This document shows positions 16,521-25,171 of a stretch of DNA of 64,000 nt, piece after piece. A program made the translations under genes and the position numbers. The notes beneath the pieces are model-generated. The model saw only the letters and a program-made list of their open reading frames with translations. It was not told the DNA's origin and made no database searches. Source of the stretch: CAWACP01 sp963780655 (lineage in GTDB: Bacteria; Acidobacteriota; Terriglobia; Bryobacterales; Bryobacteraceae); the NCBI GenBank assembly GCA_963780655.1, contig CAWACP010000004.1, positions 1,798,001 through 1,862,000 on the forward strand. Reading direction: 5' to 3'. Position 1 is the stretch's first letter, and every line of letters begins with the position of its first letter.

Positions 16521-17168
16521 ATGGATACCCTGATCCTTACCCACGGCGCCGGCTCGAACCGGAATGCGCCGCTGCTGGTTACGGTGGACCGGAAAATCTC
16601 CGGCCTCGGCGTGCGGGTGCTGCGCCTGAACCTGGCATTCCGCGATGAGCGTCCGTCCGGCCCGCCGCGCCCTGGCGATGCGGCCCGCGACCGCGCCGCG
16701 CTGAAATCCGAAGTGCAGAAGCTGCGGGGTGACGGCGCCACGCGGGTGTTTCTCGGCGGCCACTCCTACGGAGGCCGTCAGTCAACCATGCTCGCGGCTG
16801 AAGAACCGGACCTCATCGAGGGGTTGTTGCTGCTTTCGTACCCGCTGCATCCGCCACGCCGGGCCGCCGAGCTCCGCACTGCGCACTTCCCTTCCCTGCG
16901 CACGCCCGCCCTCTTCGTCCACGGCGCCCGCGACCCTTTCGGCCGCCCTGAGGAGATGGAAGCGGCCCTGCAACTCATCCCTGCCCCCCTGAAGCTGGTG
17001 ATCATCGACGGCGCCGGCCATGATTTGAAAAAGGCCGGTGTGGAAGACCGGATCGCCGCGGCGTTTCGGGAGATGTTCATATCGGCCGCGGATAAACCCG
17101 CGATAAACGCGGATCCACGTGAATCCGCGATCAATCTTCACCGGCGGCCGGCATCGGCACGATCGTAG
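16521..17168 (+). CDS. Alpha/beta-hydrolase of the KANL3/Tex30 type
   Basis: 215 residues, the short alpha/beta-hydrolase fold. Oxyanion-hole region LILTHGAGSNRN near the start; nucleophile elbow GHSYGG (about residue 80); LFVHGARDPFG supplies the acid region; IIDGAGHDL supplies the His. Substrate unknown. The last 27 residues (from about residue 190, after FREMFISAAD) are encoded by a stretch rich in ATCCGCG-like repeats (17083-17138) and are probably not part of the fold. Confidence 0.85.
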   Translation: MDTLILTHGAGSNRNAPLLVTVDRKISGLGVRVLRLNLAFRDERPSGPPRPGDAARDRAALKSEVQKLRGDGATRVFLGGHSYGGRQSTMLAAEEPDLIEGLLLLSYPLHPPRRAAELRTAHFPSLRTPALFVHGARDPFGRPEEMEAALQLIPAPLKLVIIDGAGHDLKKAGVEDRIAAAFREMFISAADKPAINADPRESAINLHRRPASARS

Positions 17169-17398
17169 CCGCGCCGAGCCGCTTCAACGCCAGCGCCGCA
17201 TCGCGTAGCTCGCCCGTTCGCGCTACTGCCTGCAATCACCGCGGCAGCCGCCTCGCTGAGCGATCTTCCGGCCTGCGGCATCCCCGAACATAGTTCCGCG
17301 GCGGTGTATCGGACCAGGCAGTCCGCAGCAAGCAATCGACTGGGATTGCCATCAACGCGCAAAACTCCAGCGGTCGGGCTACACTGAGTCAGGCGCCT

Positions 17399-17788
17399 AT
17401 GTCGTTCGCGACGTGTCCTCAATGCGGCGCGCGCAGCCTGCGGGCATCGAAGCTGCGCGGCTTCGGAGAGCGGCTCCGCGCGATCGTCGGCGTCATGCCA
17501 TTTCGGTGCCGCCAATGCAACGCGCGATTCAGCACTCAGATCTGGGATCTGCATAGCTGGCGATACGCGCGGTGTCCGAAATGCCTGCGCTACGAGCTAA
17601 GCACGTGGTCGGAACATTACTACAACGCCACGATGTGGGTGAAATTCCTGATCAGGATGGGAGCGGAGCCGTACCGGTGCGAGAGTTGCCGATGTAATTT
17701 TGCGAGCTTCCGGGGGTGCAAGGAGCGCTTTTCGTGGCGGAAGCACGGGAGGCGTCAGTCGAAACGCAGCGAAGCGGCCCGATCCTGA
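17399..17788 (+). CDS. Cys-rich zinc-ribbon protein of unknown function
   Basis: 129 residues with four CxxC-type knuckles in two pairs: CPQCGARSLRA with CRQCNARFS, and CPKCLRYEL with CESCRCNF. This spacing suggests two zinc ribbons. The C-terminus is basic (KERFSWRKHGRRQSKRS). No transmembrane segment. It may be a small nucleic-acid or protein binding factor; I do not recognise a named family. The start ATG at 17399 directly precedes the first knuckle. Confidence 0.65.
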   Translation: MSFATCPQCGARSLRASKLRGFGERLRAIVGVMPFRCRQCNARFSTQIWDLHSWRYARCPKCLRYELSTWSEHYYNATMWVKFLIRMGAEPYRCESCRCNFASFRGCKERFSWRKHGRRQSKRSEAARS

Positions 17789-18599
17789 AACCGGGCGGCG
17801 CTGTCGAACGAATCGAAAAAAAAGTTCCAGGCGACCTTCCGGGACAGCCTGTTCTCCGACCGGCATGCACGGTCTGAACGTGGTGAACAAACGCGCGAAG
17901 AATGCGCTTCCTTGCTCCCCGCCACGGCTTTTGGGCCGCAGCGGATCAGTGCGCCGAAGCGTTTCCGGTCGCCTGCGTTTGTCCTGAGCCTGCGCCTCGC
18001 AACGGCGTTTCGCTCGCCCACGACGGCTATCTTCTTTCGAAGACCTCCACCGCGAGGTCAACGCTCCCCGCCTGCTGCTTCGGCCTCAATTCCGAACTGC
18101 TCTCCGACCCGTTCGAACCGCGATTCCCGGCCTCATTTCGCTTTCGCGCATACGGGGCCGATCACCATCGCGATTCCGTTGCCGGATTCGCCGTCCGAAA
18201 TTCCCGCACCGTCACTAGCTCGCACTCCCCTTCAGGACTCTCATCCTTCCGGATCGACGTGCTCACCGCGTCTGGTTTGGGAGGCTCGCCTTCACTTACG
18301 GTCCGATCGCCGTTTGCTCCCCGCCTGCGGTCCTTTTTTATCATTCCCGCCTGCGGATCATCGTTCGCGGCTCGCTGCTGTTCGCGAGGCTTGCTGTTCC
18401 TTCCGACCTCCTGGAACCATCCTGATAATGCTCCCAAACGCATTTTGAGTCAATGATGAAACGCCCGTTACAGTACCATTTCCACGGATTTCATTTCGTG
18501 GTGGCTCAATGACTTACCCGCGTTGGCGGTGGGAAAAGCTGTTGATAAAACGTGCGTTGCCGGATGTGTTTAGGGATGCCGGGCAAATGGGACAATGCG
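17789..18599. other. Long stretch (811 bases) without a recognisable gene
   Basis: Frames of 90-184 codons exist on both strands but read as low-complexity Pro/Ser/Arg sequence without motifs, and none has a convincing start. The + strand is pyrimidine-rich (CCTTCCG-, CTCCCCGCCTGC-like runs), unlike the flanking genes. It leads into the broken Gfo/Idh gene, so it is likely decayed or non-coding DNA. No tRNA-like or RNA-gene structure could be recognised. Confidence 0.5.
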
Positions 18600-19377
18600 T
18601 CAGCCGTTCTGCACCGCCTCAGCCAGCAGGGCGATCGGGCGCCGTCCTCCAGAGTGCAATCGGCTTTCCGCCGGTTGCAATGGCGGCTAAGAACGCCTCG
18701 TGTTCGGCGACGAATCTGCCGGCCACGAGTGGATCGGGATCGTCGTCAACGGATTCAGTCAACTCGCCGCGCTCGTACGTGCGCAGGCCGACACCGAGAA
18801 CCGCCTCACAGCTCACGGCGTCAAGGTGCAGCGCGTACGTTTCACGGCGGACGCCGCAGTTCGTGATGAGGGCGACGTCGCCGAACGCGCCGCTTTGAAA
18901 ATGGACCCGAGCCGACCAGCCATGAGCGCCGGCGTGGGTTGCCACATGCGCCGCCTCGCCCATCAGGAACCACAGGCAGTCGAATGCATGGATGCCCGTT
19001 TCGTGCGCGAAGCGCGGCTCGGCGCGGTGATAGCGCAGCATCTCGGCTCGCACATAACGCAGGGGCCATCCGTCAGCCTGGAACTTCAGGCGCGCGACAA
19101 GCGGCGCTCGCCGGCGATTGAAGGCGACGTACGTAAGCGCGTCGTTCGTGCGCGCGGCATCGGCAAGGGCCCGCGCTTCGGCGCCGGAGACGCCCGGAGG
19201 TTTTTCGATAAGCAGCAGCGGTCGCACGACAGCGAAGGTGGCATCCGGGTTCACGGTAACGTAGATCGCCTGCGGCTCGGTGGCATCGACTGCTTCGCTG
19301 ACGCAGGAGAATGCTCGCTCATATCCGAATGCCGTCTGCGAGCGGGCATTACCTGAGAGCCGTTGCTGCCGCGGTTT
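18600..19377 (-). pseudogene. Gfo/Idh/MocA oxidoreductase remnant, 5'-truncated and frameshifted
   Basis: The readable part has the family's LLLIEKPPGVSGAEARALAD motif (EKP) and HETGIHAFDCLWFLMGEA, typical of the substrate domain. The N-terminal Rossmann GxGxxG segment of about 40 residues is absent: an in-frame stop lies at 19378-19380 and the 5' end is overlapped by the thioredoxin-like gene's end. Near the 3' end, reading GGKPIA, then TLEDGAR, then IALLAEAVQNG-stop requires two one-base shifts (around 18630-18660), so the family C-terminus is out of frame. Sequencing error could explain the shifts but not the missing N-terminus. Confidence 0.8.
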
Positions 19378-19894
19378 TCAACGACTGGTAATGCACGGGA
19401 TCGAAGGCGCCGGTCCAGGTCCAGAGTAAGCGGCCGTTCCCGGCGGTGAGGAGGACGACAGGCAGGCTGTCGTCTGTCAGATCGACATACTTCTTCCAGA
19501 CCGCGTTATCGGTGGTGCACGTGAGCACGTGGCTGCGCATGGGCTGCGCTGTGCCGCCGCGCATTGCGCTTCGGATCATACCGCGGAAAAGAGAAGGCGC
19601 GCTCTCGAGCATGGCGGCGACGTAGAAGGCGGCGTGCGGGTCGGCGCCGAAGTCGGCAGCGAAGTGGTCTCGCCAGGGGCCGGTCGCGTTTCCGGCCTTC
19701 TTGCTGAAACCGAGCGCCAGAAACAGGATGCGGCCCGCCGCGGCATCGGGCAATACGATCTTCTGGTCGTCGAGCGTCTCGCCGCGGAGCTTCGGGACCT
19801 GGGTGTTGAGCGAGGCGCCTGGAGCGAGCGCGAACGCGAGCGAGGCTGCCAGAGCGCAGGCAACGGTGTGCGTTGTCGTTCGCATTGGACCCAT
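19349..19894 (-). CDS. Secreted thioredoxin-fold-like hypothetical protein
   Basis: 181 residues. Signal peptide in residues about 5-27 (TVACALAASLAFALAPGAS). The body has a redoxin-like layout: LRGETLDDQKIVLP, RILFLALGFSKKAGNATGPW, and a C-terminal PVVLLTAGNGRLLWTWTGAFD resembling thioredoxin strands around a cis-Pro. The CxxC position is occupied by SKKAG, so no redox Cys pair is present. It resembles ATP10-like proteins only weakly. Its 3' end overlaps the Gfo/Idh remnant by 29 bases. Confidence 0.6.
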   Translation of the reverse strand: MGPMRTTTHTVACALAASLAFALAPGASLNTQVPKLRGETLDDQKIVLPDAAAGRILFLALGFSKKAGNATGPWRDHFAADFGADPHAAFYVAAMLESAPSLFRGMIRSAMRGGTAQPMRSHVLTCTTDNAVWKKYVDLTDDSLPVVLLTAGNGRLLWTWTGAFDPVHYQSLKTAAATALR

Positions 19895-20341
19895 TGTCCC
19901 CTGCGAAGTAAGTTCTTTAAAAGGGCCCTTCGAGCCTCGCTGTAACCCTGACGGCAGAGGGGCCTCGTTTAGCGGCCAGACGAGCCGCCTGTCACTCCAT
20001 GGAACGAGTCCAATAACGATTTCGCGCGAGTTAACCCGGGTAGCCGCGCTTTAGTGGTTCGCTTCTCTGCACAGGTGAGCAACGAACTCTTGCTCCCGGA
20101 GGATAGCGCACGGCCGCGGGCATCGCGAACAGGGGCGGCACGGACGTGCGCCTAAATCATTGTCGCGGCGGGTGAAGATCGCTCACCGATTTTTGTGACG
20201 GGTATCGGAAGTGGCGGGTGGGGGCGGCTCAGCCGCCCTGCGCCACGCGCGATGGAGATGTTGGACGCGGATCGCGTCATGAGGCCATCCGTTTCCGCTC
20301 CCTCACGGTCGCGGCTCAGCCAGCCTCGCGGGCTGCGTCGA
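19895..20341. other. Intergenic region (447 bases) with small palindromes and family-E repeat copy 3
   Basis: No credible gene. Visible structure: AAGGGCCCTT (19921-19930), the hairpin GGGCGGCTCAGCCGCCC (20222-20238, perfect 7-base arms, no T tract), and the family-E unit CGCTCCCTCACGGTCGCGGC at 20296-20315 just beyond the 3' end of the permease gene. Confidence 0.6.
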
Positions 20342-22813
20342 CTATTCTTCCCGGATGAGTCTGGATGGATCGATGGCCAGCGCTCGACGGGCCGGAATGG
20401 CGCAGGCCGCAACGCCCAGCAGCGCCATCGTCAGCGCCGCGCCGCCCACCACCACGGGATCCAGCGGATTCGCCTGATACACAATGTGCGCCAGCAGGCG
20501 GCTGGCGAGGACTCCGGCCAGCAGTCCAACCAGCGATCCCACGCCCAGCAGCGCCATGGGCCGCCCTACCGCCGCGCTCATCACCTGCGTCCTGCGCGCG
20601 CCCAGCGCCACGCGGATGCCCAACTCCTTCATCCGCCTGCTCACGCTGTATGCAGCCATGCCGAAGATGCCCGTCACCGCCAGCATCGCTGCCAGGAGAC
20701 CCATGACGCCCAGCGCCACCGTCGCCGCCTGCGCCGGCAACATCTCACCGCGGAGCGAATCGGACCAGCTCTCGATCGTCACCGGTACATTCGGCTCGAT
20801 GCTGCTCAGGATGCGTTTGAGCGCCGTTGCCGTCTGGTTCGGGGCCAGCCGCGATCGCACCACCACAACCACCCCGCTCAGTTCGTTCTGCGACAACGGG
20901 ACGTACGCCACAGGTTGCGGCGCCTCGGCCAGATCGTGATACTTGCCGTCCTCGACCACGCCTACCACTTCCGTCAGGTTGCCCGACACGATAAAGCGCT
21001 GTCCAATGGCCGCCGCGTCGGGCCACATCCTCCGCGCGAAGGTTTCGTTCACCACCGCCACATACGGCGTCTTCGCCGTGTCGTGCCATGACACGTCGCG
21101 CCCGCTCACCAGCCGCGTGCCGGCCGCGTCCAGGTATCCAGGCGACAGCGGAAACACGTACGGCGCGAGCACGGAATTCCTGACCCTGAACTCGGTCGTC
21201 CCCGGCCGGAAAATCGGAACGCCGTGCATCCCGCCGGTCATGGGCGTACGGCTGACTGCGCCCGCGGCGGTCACGCCGGGGATGTTCCGCGCTGCCTCGA
21301 TCATCGCCTTCTCTTTCTCGAGCGCCGCATCGCCGTCCAGTCCTGTCTGGCCCAGGTCGATATCGGCCAGCATCGCGCCCTGCGGCTGGAAGCCGAGCGG
21401 AGCGTGCAACTCGCGCTCCATCCCGCGCACGGCCACCAGCGAGGCCGTCACCAGCAGCGTGCAGATGGCGATCTGAGCGCCCAGCAGCAGGTCGCGCAGG
21501 CCAAACCGGCCGAGCCGGAGGGCATCCGCTAATCCGCCCTTCATCGTCTGCAACGGACTGCTGTGCCACGCCCGCCGCGACGGAACCATCCCGAACAGCA
21601 GCGCGCTGCCCAGCGTCAATACCAGGCCCGCGAGACCCACACGCACGTCCACGCCCGCAGCCAGGTGCGCCTCCGCCGCCTGAGGCCACCGGTTCAGCAG
21701 GCTCAGCAGCAGGTCCGCGCTCCCGAGCCCCACTGCCCCGCCCAGCAGCGATACCAGCACCGCCTCGGTCAGCAGTTGCCGCACCAGCCGCTGCCGGCTC
21801 GATCCCAGGGCCGCTCGGACCGCCAGTTCCCGGCTGCGATCCGCCGCGCGCGCTGCAAACAGACTCGCCAGGTTCGCGCACGCCGCCGTCAGCACGAGCA
21901 GCGCCAGCAGGGTCACGCTGTAAAGGAATCCGCGAATGACTTCACCGTCGTCACCGAGGAGTCCCGGATGGATCAGCCGCATCGGCGCGCCCTCGTCAGT
22001 TTCCGGATGCTCCTTCGCCAGCCCGGCTGCAATCGCATTCAGATTCTCGGTGGCCTGCTGCGGCGTCACCCCGGGCTTCAGCCGTCCAATCACCGTGACT
22101 GTTATGGAGGTCCGGCTACGGAGGTAATCCCAACCCTCCACCTGCTCCTCGTTCACCATCGGGAGCCAGTAGTCCGGCCAGGCGAAGCGCTCCGTGCCGT
22201 GAAACTGCGCAGGCGCGACGCCAATCACCGTGAAGGGGTGCTTGTTGAGATCCACGGTTGCGCCGACGATGGCCGGATCGGCCTGAAACGCGGTTCGCCA
22301 TAGAGCATCGCTCAACACCACACAGGGCGCGGAATCCGGGCCGTGTTCGTCGGAGGCGTGGAAGAATCGTCCGGCCTGCGGCTGGACGCCGAGCAGATCG
22401 AAATAGTTTCCGCTGACTTCATCACCCGAGACATTCATCACCGCATTGCGCCAGCGCAGCGCCGCGTGGGAATAGGCATAGATGCCGGCCATCCCGCTGA
22501 AGGTGACGTTGCGGCGGCTGAGATCCTCAAAGGCGGGATACGACGTGGTCAGCAGCCGGCCGCTCATCCACTGCTTGTGGCGAATCTGGTAGAGGTTATC
22601 CGGGTCGCTCACATCGAGGGGGTGCAGCAGGACTGCATTCAGCACTCCGAAGACCACCATGTTCGCGCCGATGCCGAGCGCCAGAGTGACCAGGGCCACC
22701 AGCGTGAACGCGGGGGACTTCCTGAGCACGCGCAACCCATAACGGATATCCAGCAGCAGGTTGTCCACGAACGAGTTGAACTGGCGTGTGGAAAACCGAT
22801 GCAGGGCGGTCAT
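20342..22813 (-). CDS. MacB/FtsX-like orphan ABC permease (acidobacterial ADOP type), copy 1
   Basis: 823 residues with two MacB periplasmic-core plus FtsX permease units: an N-terminal helix (SPAFTLVALVTLALGIGANM), a large extracytoplasmic domain, three helices (about 280-420), then a second periplasmic region and three C-terminal helices ending ARRALAIDPSRLIREE. This duplicated arrangement without an ABC ATPase gene nearby is the hallmark of the acidobacterial duplicated orphan permeases. Substrate unknown; related proteins export peptides or lipids or act in mechanotransmission. The extra N-terminal domain of about 80 residues found in many members is absent. It may be co-transcribed with the DUF433/DUF5615 pair upstream (65-base gap). 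Confidence 0.88.
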   Translation of the reverse strand: MTALHRFSTRQFNSFVDNLLLDIRYGLRVLRKSPAFTLVALVTLALGIGANMVVFGVLNAVLLHPLDVSDPDNLYQIRHKQWMSGRLLTTSYPAFEDLSRRNVTFSGMAGIYAYSHAALRWRNAVMNVSGDEVSGNYFDLLGVQPQAGRFFHASDEHGPDSAPCVVLSDALWRTAFQADPAIVGATVDLNKHPFTVIGVAPAQFHGTERFAWPDYWLPMVNEEQVEGWDYLRSRTSITVTVIGRLKPGVTPQQATENLNAIAAGLAKEHPETDEGAPMRLIHPGLLGDDGEVIRGFLYSVTLLALLVLTAACANLASLFAARAADRSRELAVRAALGSSRQRLVRQLLTEAVLVSLLGGAVGLGSADLLLSLLNRWPQAAEAHLAAGVDVRVGLAGLVLTLGSALLFGMVPSRRAWHSSPLQTMKGGLADALRLGRFGLRDLLLGAQIAICTLLVTASLVAVRGMERELHAPLGFQPQGAMLADIDLGQTGLDGDAALEKEKAMIEAARNIPGVTAAGAVSRTPMTGGMHGVPIFRPGTTEFRVRNSVLAPYVFPLSPGYLDAAGTRLVSGRDVSWHDTAKTPYVAVVNETFARRMWPDAAAIGQRFIVSGNLTEVVGVVEDGKYHDLAEAPQPVAYVPLSQNELSGVVVVVRSRLAPNQTATALKRILSSIEPNVPVTIESWSDSLRGEMLPAQAATVALGVMGLLAAMLAVTGIFGMAAYSVSRRMKELGIRVALGARRTQVMSAAVGRPMALLGVGSLVGLLAGVLASRLLAHIVYQANPLDPVVVGGAALTMALLGVAACAIPARRALAIDPSRLIREE

Positions 22814-22878
22814 GCCGGGTCCTCGCCTTTTGCTTCCAGAAAACGCGCCATGATGCCCTTATGTGCCTGGTTGCACGC

Positions 22879-23233
22879 TCAGAGCGGCAGCCACTCCAGC
22901 CGATTCTCCCATTCTGACGCTTCCGACGCTGTCCAGATGAGCAACATTTTTTCGATTGCGATGGCGATGTCGAGGCGCTCTGGAACAAGCAGGACGCCCG
23001 CGCTGTGTCCTCCCGCACTTCTCAATGCCCGAAAGTGTGCAGGCATGGTGCCCAAGTGGTGGGAAACGAGCACTCGCTGCTGTTGCGCTGCGAGCGTCAG
23101 GACCTCCAGGTCGGTCATACCGCGCAATCCGGCCTCCTGCGCGGAGAGGAAGCTCAGAGATGGTTCACGGCGCCAGGGCCCCGTTCACAATAGCCTTGTT
23201 GAGATCGGCGTCCGCGAGAAAGCGAACTTTCAC
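22879..23233 (-). pseudogene. DUF5615 PIN-like toxin-type gene, frameshifted
   Basis: Reading from GTG 23233 gives VKVRFLADADLNKAIVNGA and then a stop at 23165-23167. One base earlier a second frame continues REPSLSFLSAQEAGLRGMTD and runs to a stop at 22879 with the family's ILVSH-like VLVSHHLGTMPAHF and a full C-terminus. One extra C near 23171 breaks the gene. DUF5615 proteins are PIN-like and usually follow a DUF433 gene, as here: the GTG overlaps the antitoxin stop (GTGA). Confidence 0.8.
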
Positions 23234-23595
23234 CCTGGTCGACTCGCGTGCAACTCGTCACGAGCGCGCATCAGTCTCTCACGCAGATCAGCCGGCAGCC
23301 CTTCGGCGCTACGCTTTCCTTCCGCCCATTTGTCGTCCTGACGAAGCATGTAAGCGTCGATGTCGGCCTGGTTTGCCAGATAGTAAGCGATGGCGCCATA
23401 GACCTCTTCGAGCCTGAGAAGCTCGAAATTCTGGCAGATCGTTTCAGGAGATTCGCCGCGGCGGAATCCATGCACGATTGAATCGAGAGAGATTCGTGTG
23501 CCCGCAATGTAATAGTTGCCGTTCCGCTCTTCGATGTAGTCCTTCGCCATCCCTCTTACGATTGTACTGACTTCCGGAGTCATCAGGCGCTTCAT
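23230..23595 (-). CDS. DUF433 family antitoxin-like protein
   Basis: About 121 residues from ATG 23595 (or 106 from ATG 23550, which lies directly before the conserved KDYIEERNGNYYIAGTRISL). The DUF433 winged-helix core with TRISLDSIVHGFRRGESPET is plain. It is the upstream partner of a DUF5615 gene in a TA-like arrangement and presumably binds its own promoter. Divergent from mazG, with 39 bases between the starts. Since the partner gene is broken, the module may now be only a regulator remnant. Confidence 0.82.
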   Translation of the reverse strand: MKRLMTPEVSTIVRGMAKDYIEERNGNYYIAGTRISLDSIVHGFRRGESPETICQNFELLRLEEVYGAIAYYLANQADIDAYMLRQDDKWAEGKRSAEGLPADLRERLMRARDELHASRPG

Positions 23596-23634
23596 GCTAA
23601 ATTGAAGAAAATCGCCCGTTTTTCGTGCGTTTTC

Positions 23635-24444
23635 ATGGAAGATCAACAGCCAGACACAACGGGCCGCCGATTCGAGCGGCTGGTGGAAATCATGGCGCGG
23701 CTGCGCGCGCCGGGAGGCTGTCCATGGGACCGCGAGCAGACGTTCGACACCATCAAGCCGTACACCATCGAAGAGACCTACGAGGTTCTGGATGCCATCG
23801 ACAATCGCGACTGGCGCGGCCTTTCGGAAGAACTCGGCGATCTGATGCTCCAGGTGGTTTTCTATGCGCAGATGGCCACCGACGAAGGCCGCTTCGGCAT
23901 TGACGATTCGCTGGACGCGATCTGCCGGAAGCTCATCCGCCGCCACCCGCACGTGTTCGGCGACGCCGAGGCGAAGACCGCCGGCGACGTGAAGGTGCGC
24001 TGGGACGAGATCAAGAACGAAGAGAAAAAGGAACGCGGCGAAACGCCGAAAACGCTGCTGGCTTCCGTGCCCCGCAGTCTGCCGGCGCTGGTGGAGGCGC
24101 AGCAGATTGCGTCGAAAGCCGCCGCCGCCGGCTTCGACTGGGAGAACGTCGATCAGGTTCTCGAAAAACTGGACGAGGAAGTGGCCGAGCTGCGCCAGGC
24201 TCGCGAGACGACTGACGCTGCGGCCATCGAAGACGAGGTGGGCGACATGCTCTTCGTGATCGTGAACATCGCCCGGTTTCTGCATGTCGATCCGGAGCAG
24301 GCCCTGCGCAAAACCAACGCGAAGTTCCGCCGCCGATTCGGACACGTGGAAGAGCAGCTCACCGCGCGCGGCCGCAGGCTAACCGATTCGAACATCGCGG
24401 AGATGGAAGAGCTGTGGCAGGAGGCGAAACGCACCGGTGGTTGA
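23635..24444 (+). CDS. mazG: Nucleoside triphosphate pyrophosphohydrolase MazG
   Basis: 269 residues. Hydrolyses non-canonical NTPs to NMP and PPi, with two MazG domains in tandem: the first with LRAPGGCPWDREQT and IEETYEVLDAI...EELGDLMLQVVFYA (EExxE/ExxD metal site), the second with LDEEVAELRQA and DEVGDMLFVIVNIARF. An in-frame TTG at 23602 exists, but ATG 23635 fits the family length. First gene of a tight operon: the GNAT gene overlaps its end by 8 bases. Confidence 0.95.
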   Translation: MEDQQPDTTGRRFERLVEIMARLRAPGGCPWDREQTFDTIKPYTIEETYEVLDAIDNRDWRGLSEELGDLMLQVVFYAQMATDEGRFGIDDSLDAICRKLIRRHPHVFGDAEAKTAGDVKVRWDEIKNEEKKERGETPKTLLASVPRSLPALVEAQQIASKAAAAGFDWENVDQVLEKLDEEVAELRQARETTDAAAIEDEVGDMLFVIVNIARFLHVDPEQALRKTNAKFRRRFGHVEEQLTARGRRLTDSNIAEMEELWQEAKRTGG

Positions 24445-25171
24445 GACTCGCCCGCTGACCTCGATGCCCGAGTACCGCGAAGCCGTCCGCCTGCAGCGCG
24501 ATATCTGGGGCTTCGAAGACGTGGAACTCGTGCCCGCGCGCCTGTTCGTGGTGGCGTCAAAGATCGGCGGCCAGGTGCTGGGCGCCTTCGATGGCGCCCG
24601 CATGGTGGGCTTCTGCATTTCCCTTCCCGGCATCAAGCGCGGCGACGGCCATCCATACCTGCACAGCCACATGCTGGGCGTCGTGGACGACTATCGCAAT
24701 ACCGGGGTGGGGCGGCGCCTCAAGCTGGCGCAGCGCGACGAGGCCCTCGCGCGGGGTATCGATCTGGTGGAATGGACCTTCGATCCGCTCGAGATCAAGA
24801 ACGCCTTTTTCAACATCGAGCGGCTGGGCGCCATCGTGCGCCGCTACGTGCCGAACCAGTACGGGATCACGGCGAGCCCGCTGCACGGCGGCCTGCCGAC
24901 GGACCGCTGCGTCGCTGAATGGTGGCTTCGTTCGCCGCGCGTGCAGGCCATCATCGACGGCGCTCGTCCGGCCGCGAGCGTGAAAGAGCGCGTGTCGGTT
25001 CCCGCGGACATTGCGAACCTGAAGACATCCGATCCGCGGCGCGCGCGCGAGGTGCAGGCGAGCGTGGGCGCGCAGCTCCAGGTATCCTTCGACCGGGGTC
25101 TTGCCGTCACTGGGTTCGAGCGCACCGAAGCGGCGGGAACATATCTGCTGGGACCATGGGTATCCGCATAG
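24437..25171 (+). CDS. GNAT-fold acyltransferase (COG3375-like), possible D-amino-acid N-succinyltransferase
   Basis: 244 residues from GTG 24437. Acetyl/acyl-CoA binding motif A in HMLGVVDDYRNTGVGRRL (R/Q-x-x-G-x-G, about residue 90) identifies the GNAT fold. The gene overlaps both neighbours (mazG by 8 bases, the enolase-superfamily gene by 16), so it is translated from the same message. In Geobacillus, N-succinylamino-acid racemase works with a GNAT-type succinyltransferase to convert D- to L-amino acids; the same gene pair here makes that role plausible. Substrate not shown by sequence. Confidence 0.8.
   Translation: MVETRPLTSMPEYREAVRLQRDIWGFEDVELVPARLFVVASKIGGQVLGAFDGARMVGFCISLPGIKRGDGHPYLHSHMLGVVDDYRNTGVGRRLKLAQRDEALARGIDLVEWTFDPLEIKNAFFNIERLGAIVRRYVPNQYGITASPLHGGLPTDRCVAEWWLRSPRVQAIIDGARPAASVKERVSVPADIANLKTSDPRRAREVQASVGAQLQVSFDRGLAVTGFERTEAAGTYLLGPWVSA

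Noticed and set aside
17902..18456. 184-codon frame in the gene-free stretch
   Set aside because: Ser/Pro/Arg-rich with no family motif, no ribosome binding site, and overlapping frames of similar length.
19895..20341. Possible tRNA or small RNA gene
   Set aside because: Small hairpins are present, but no cloverleaf or conserved RNA signature could be recognised.
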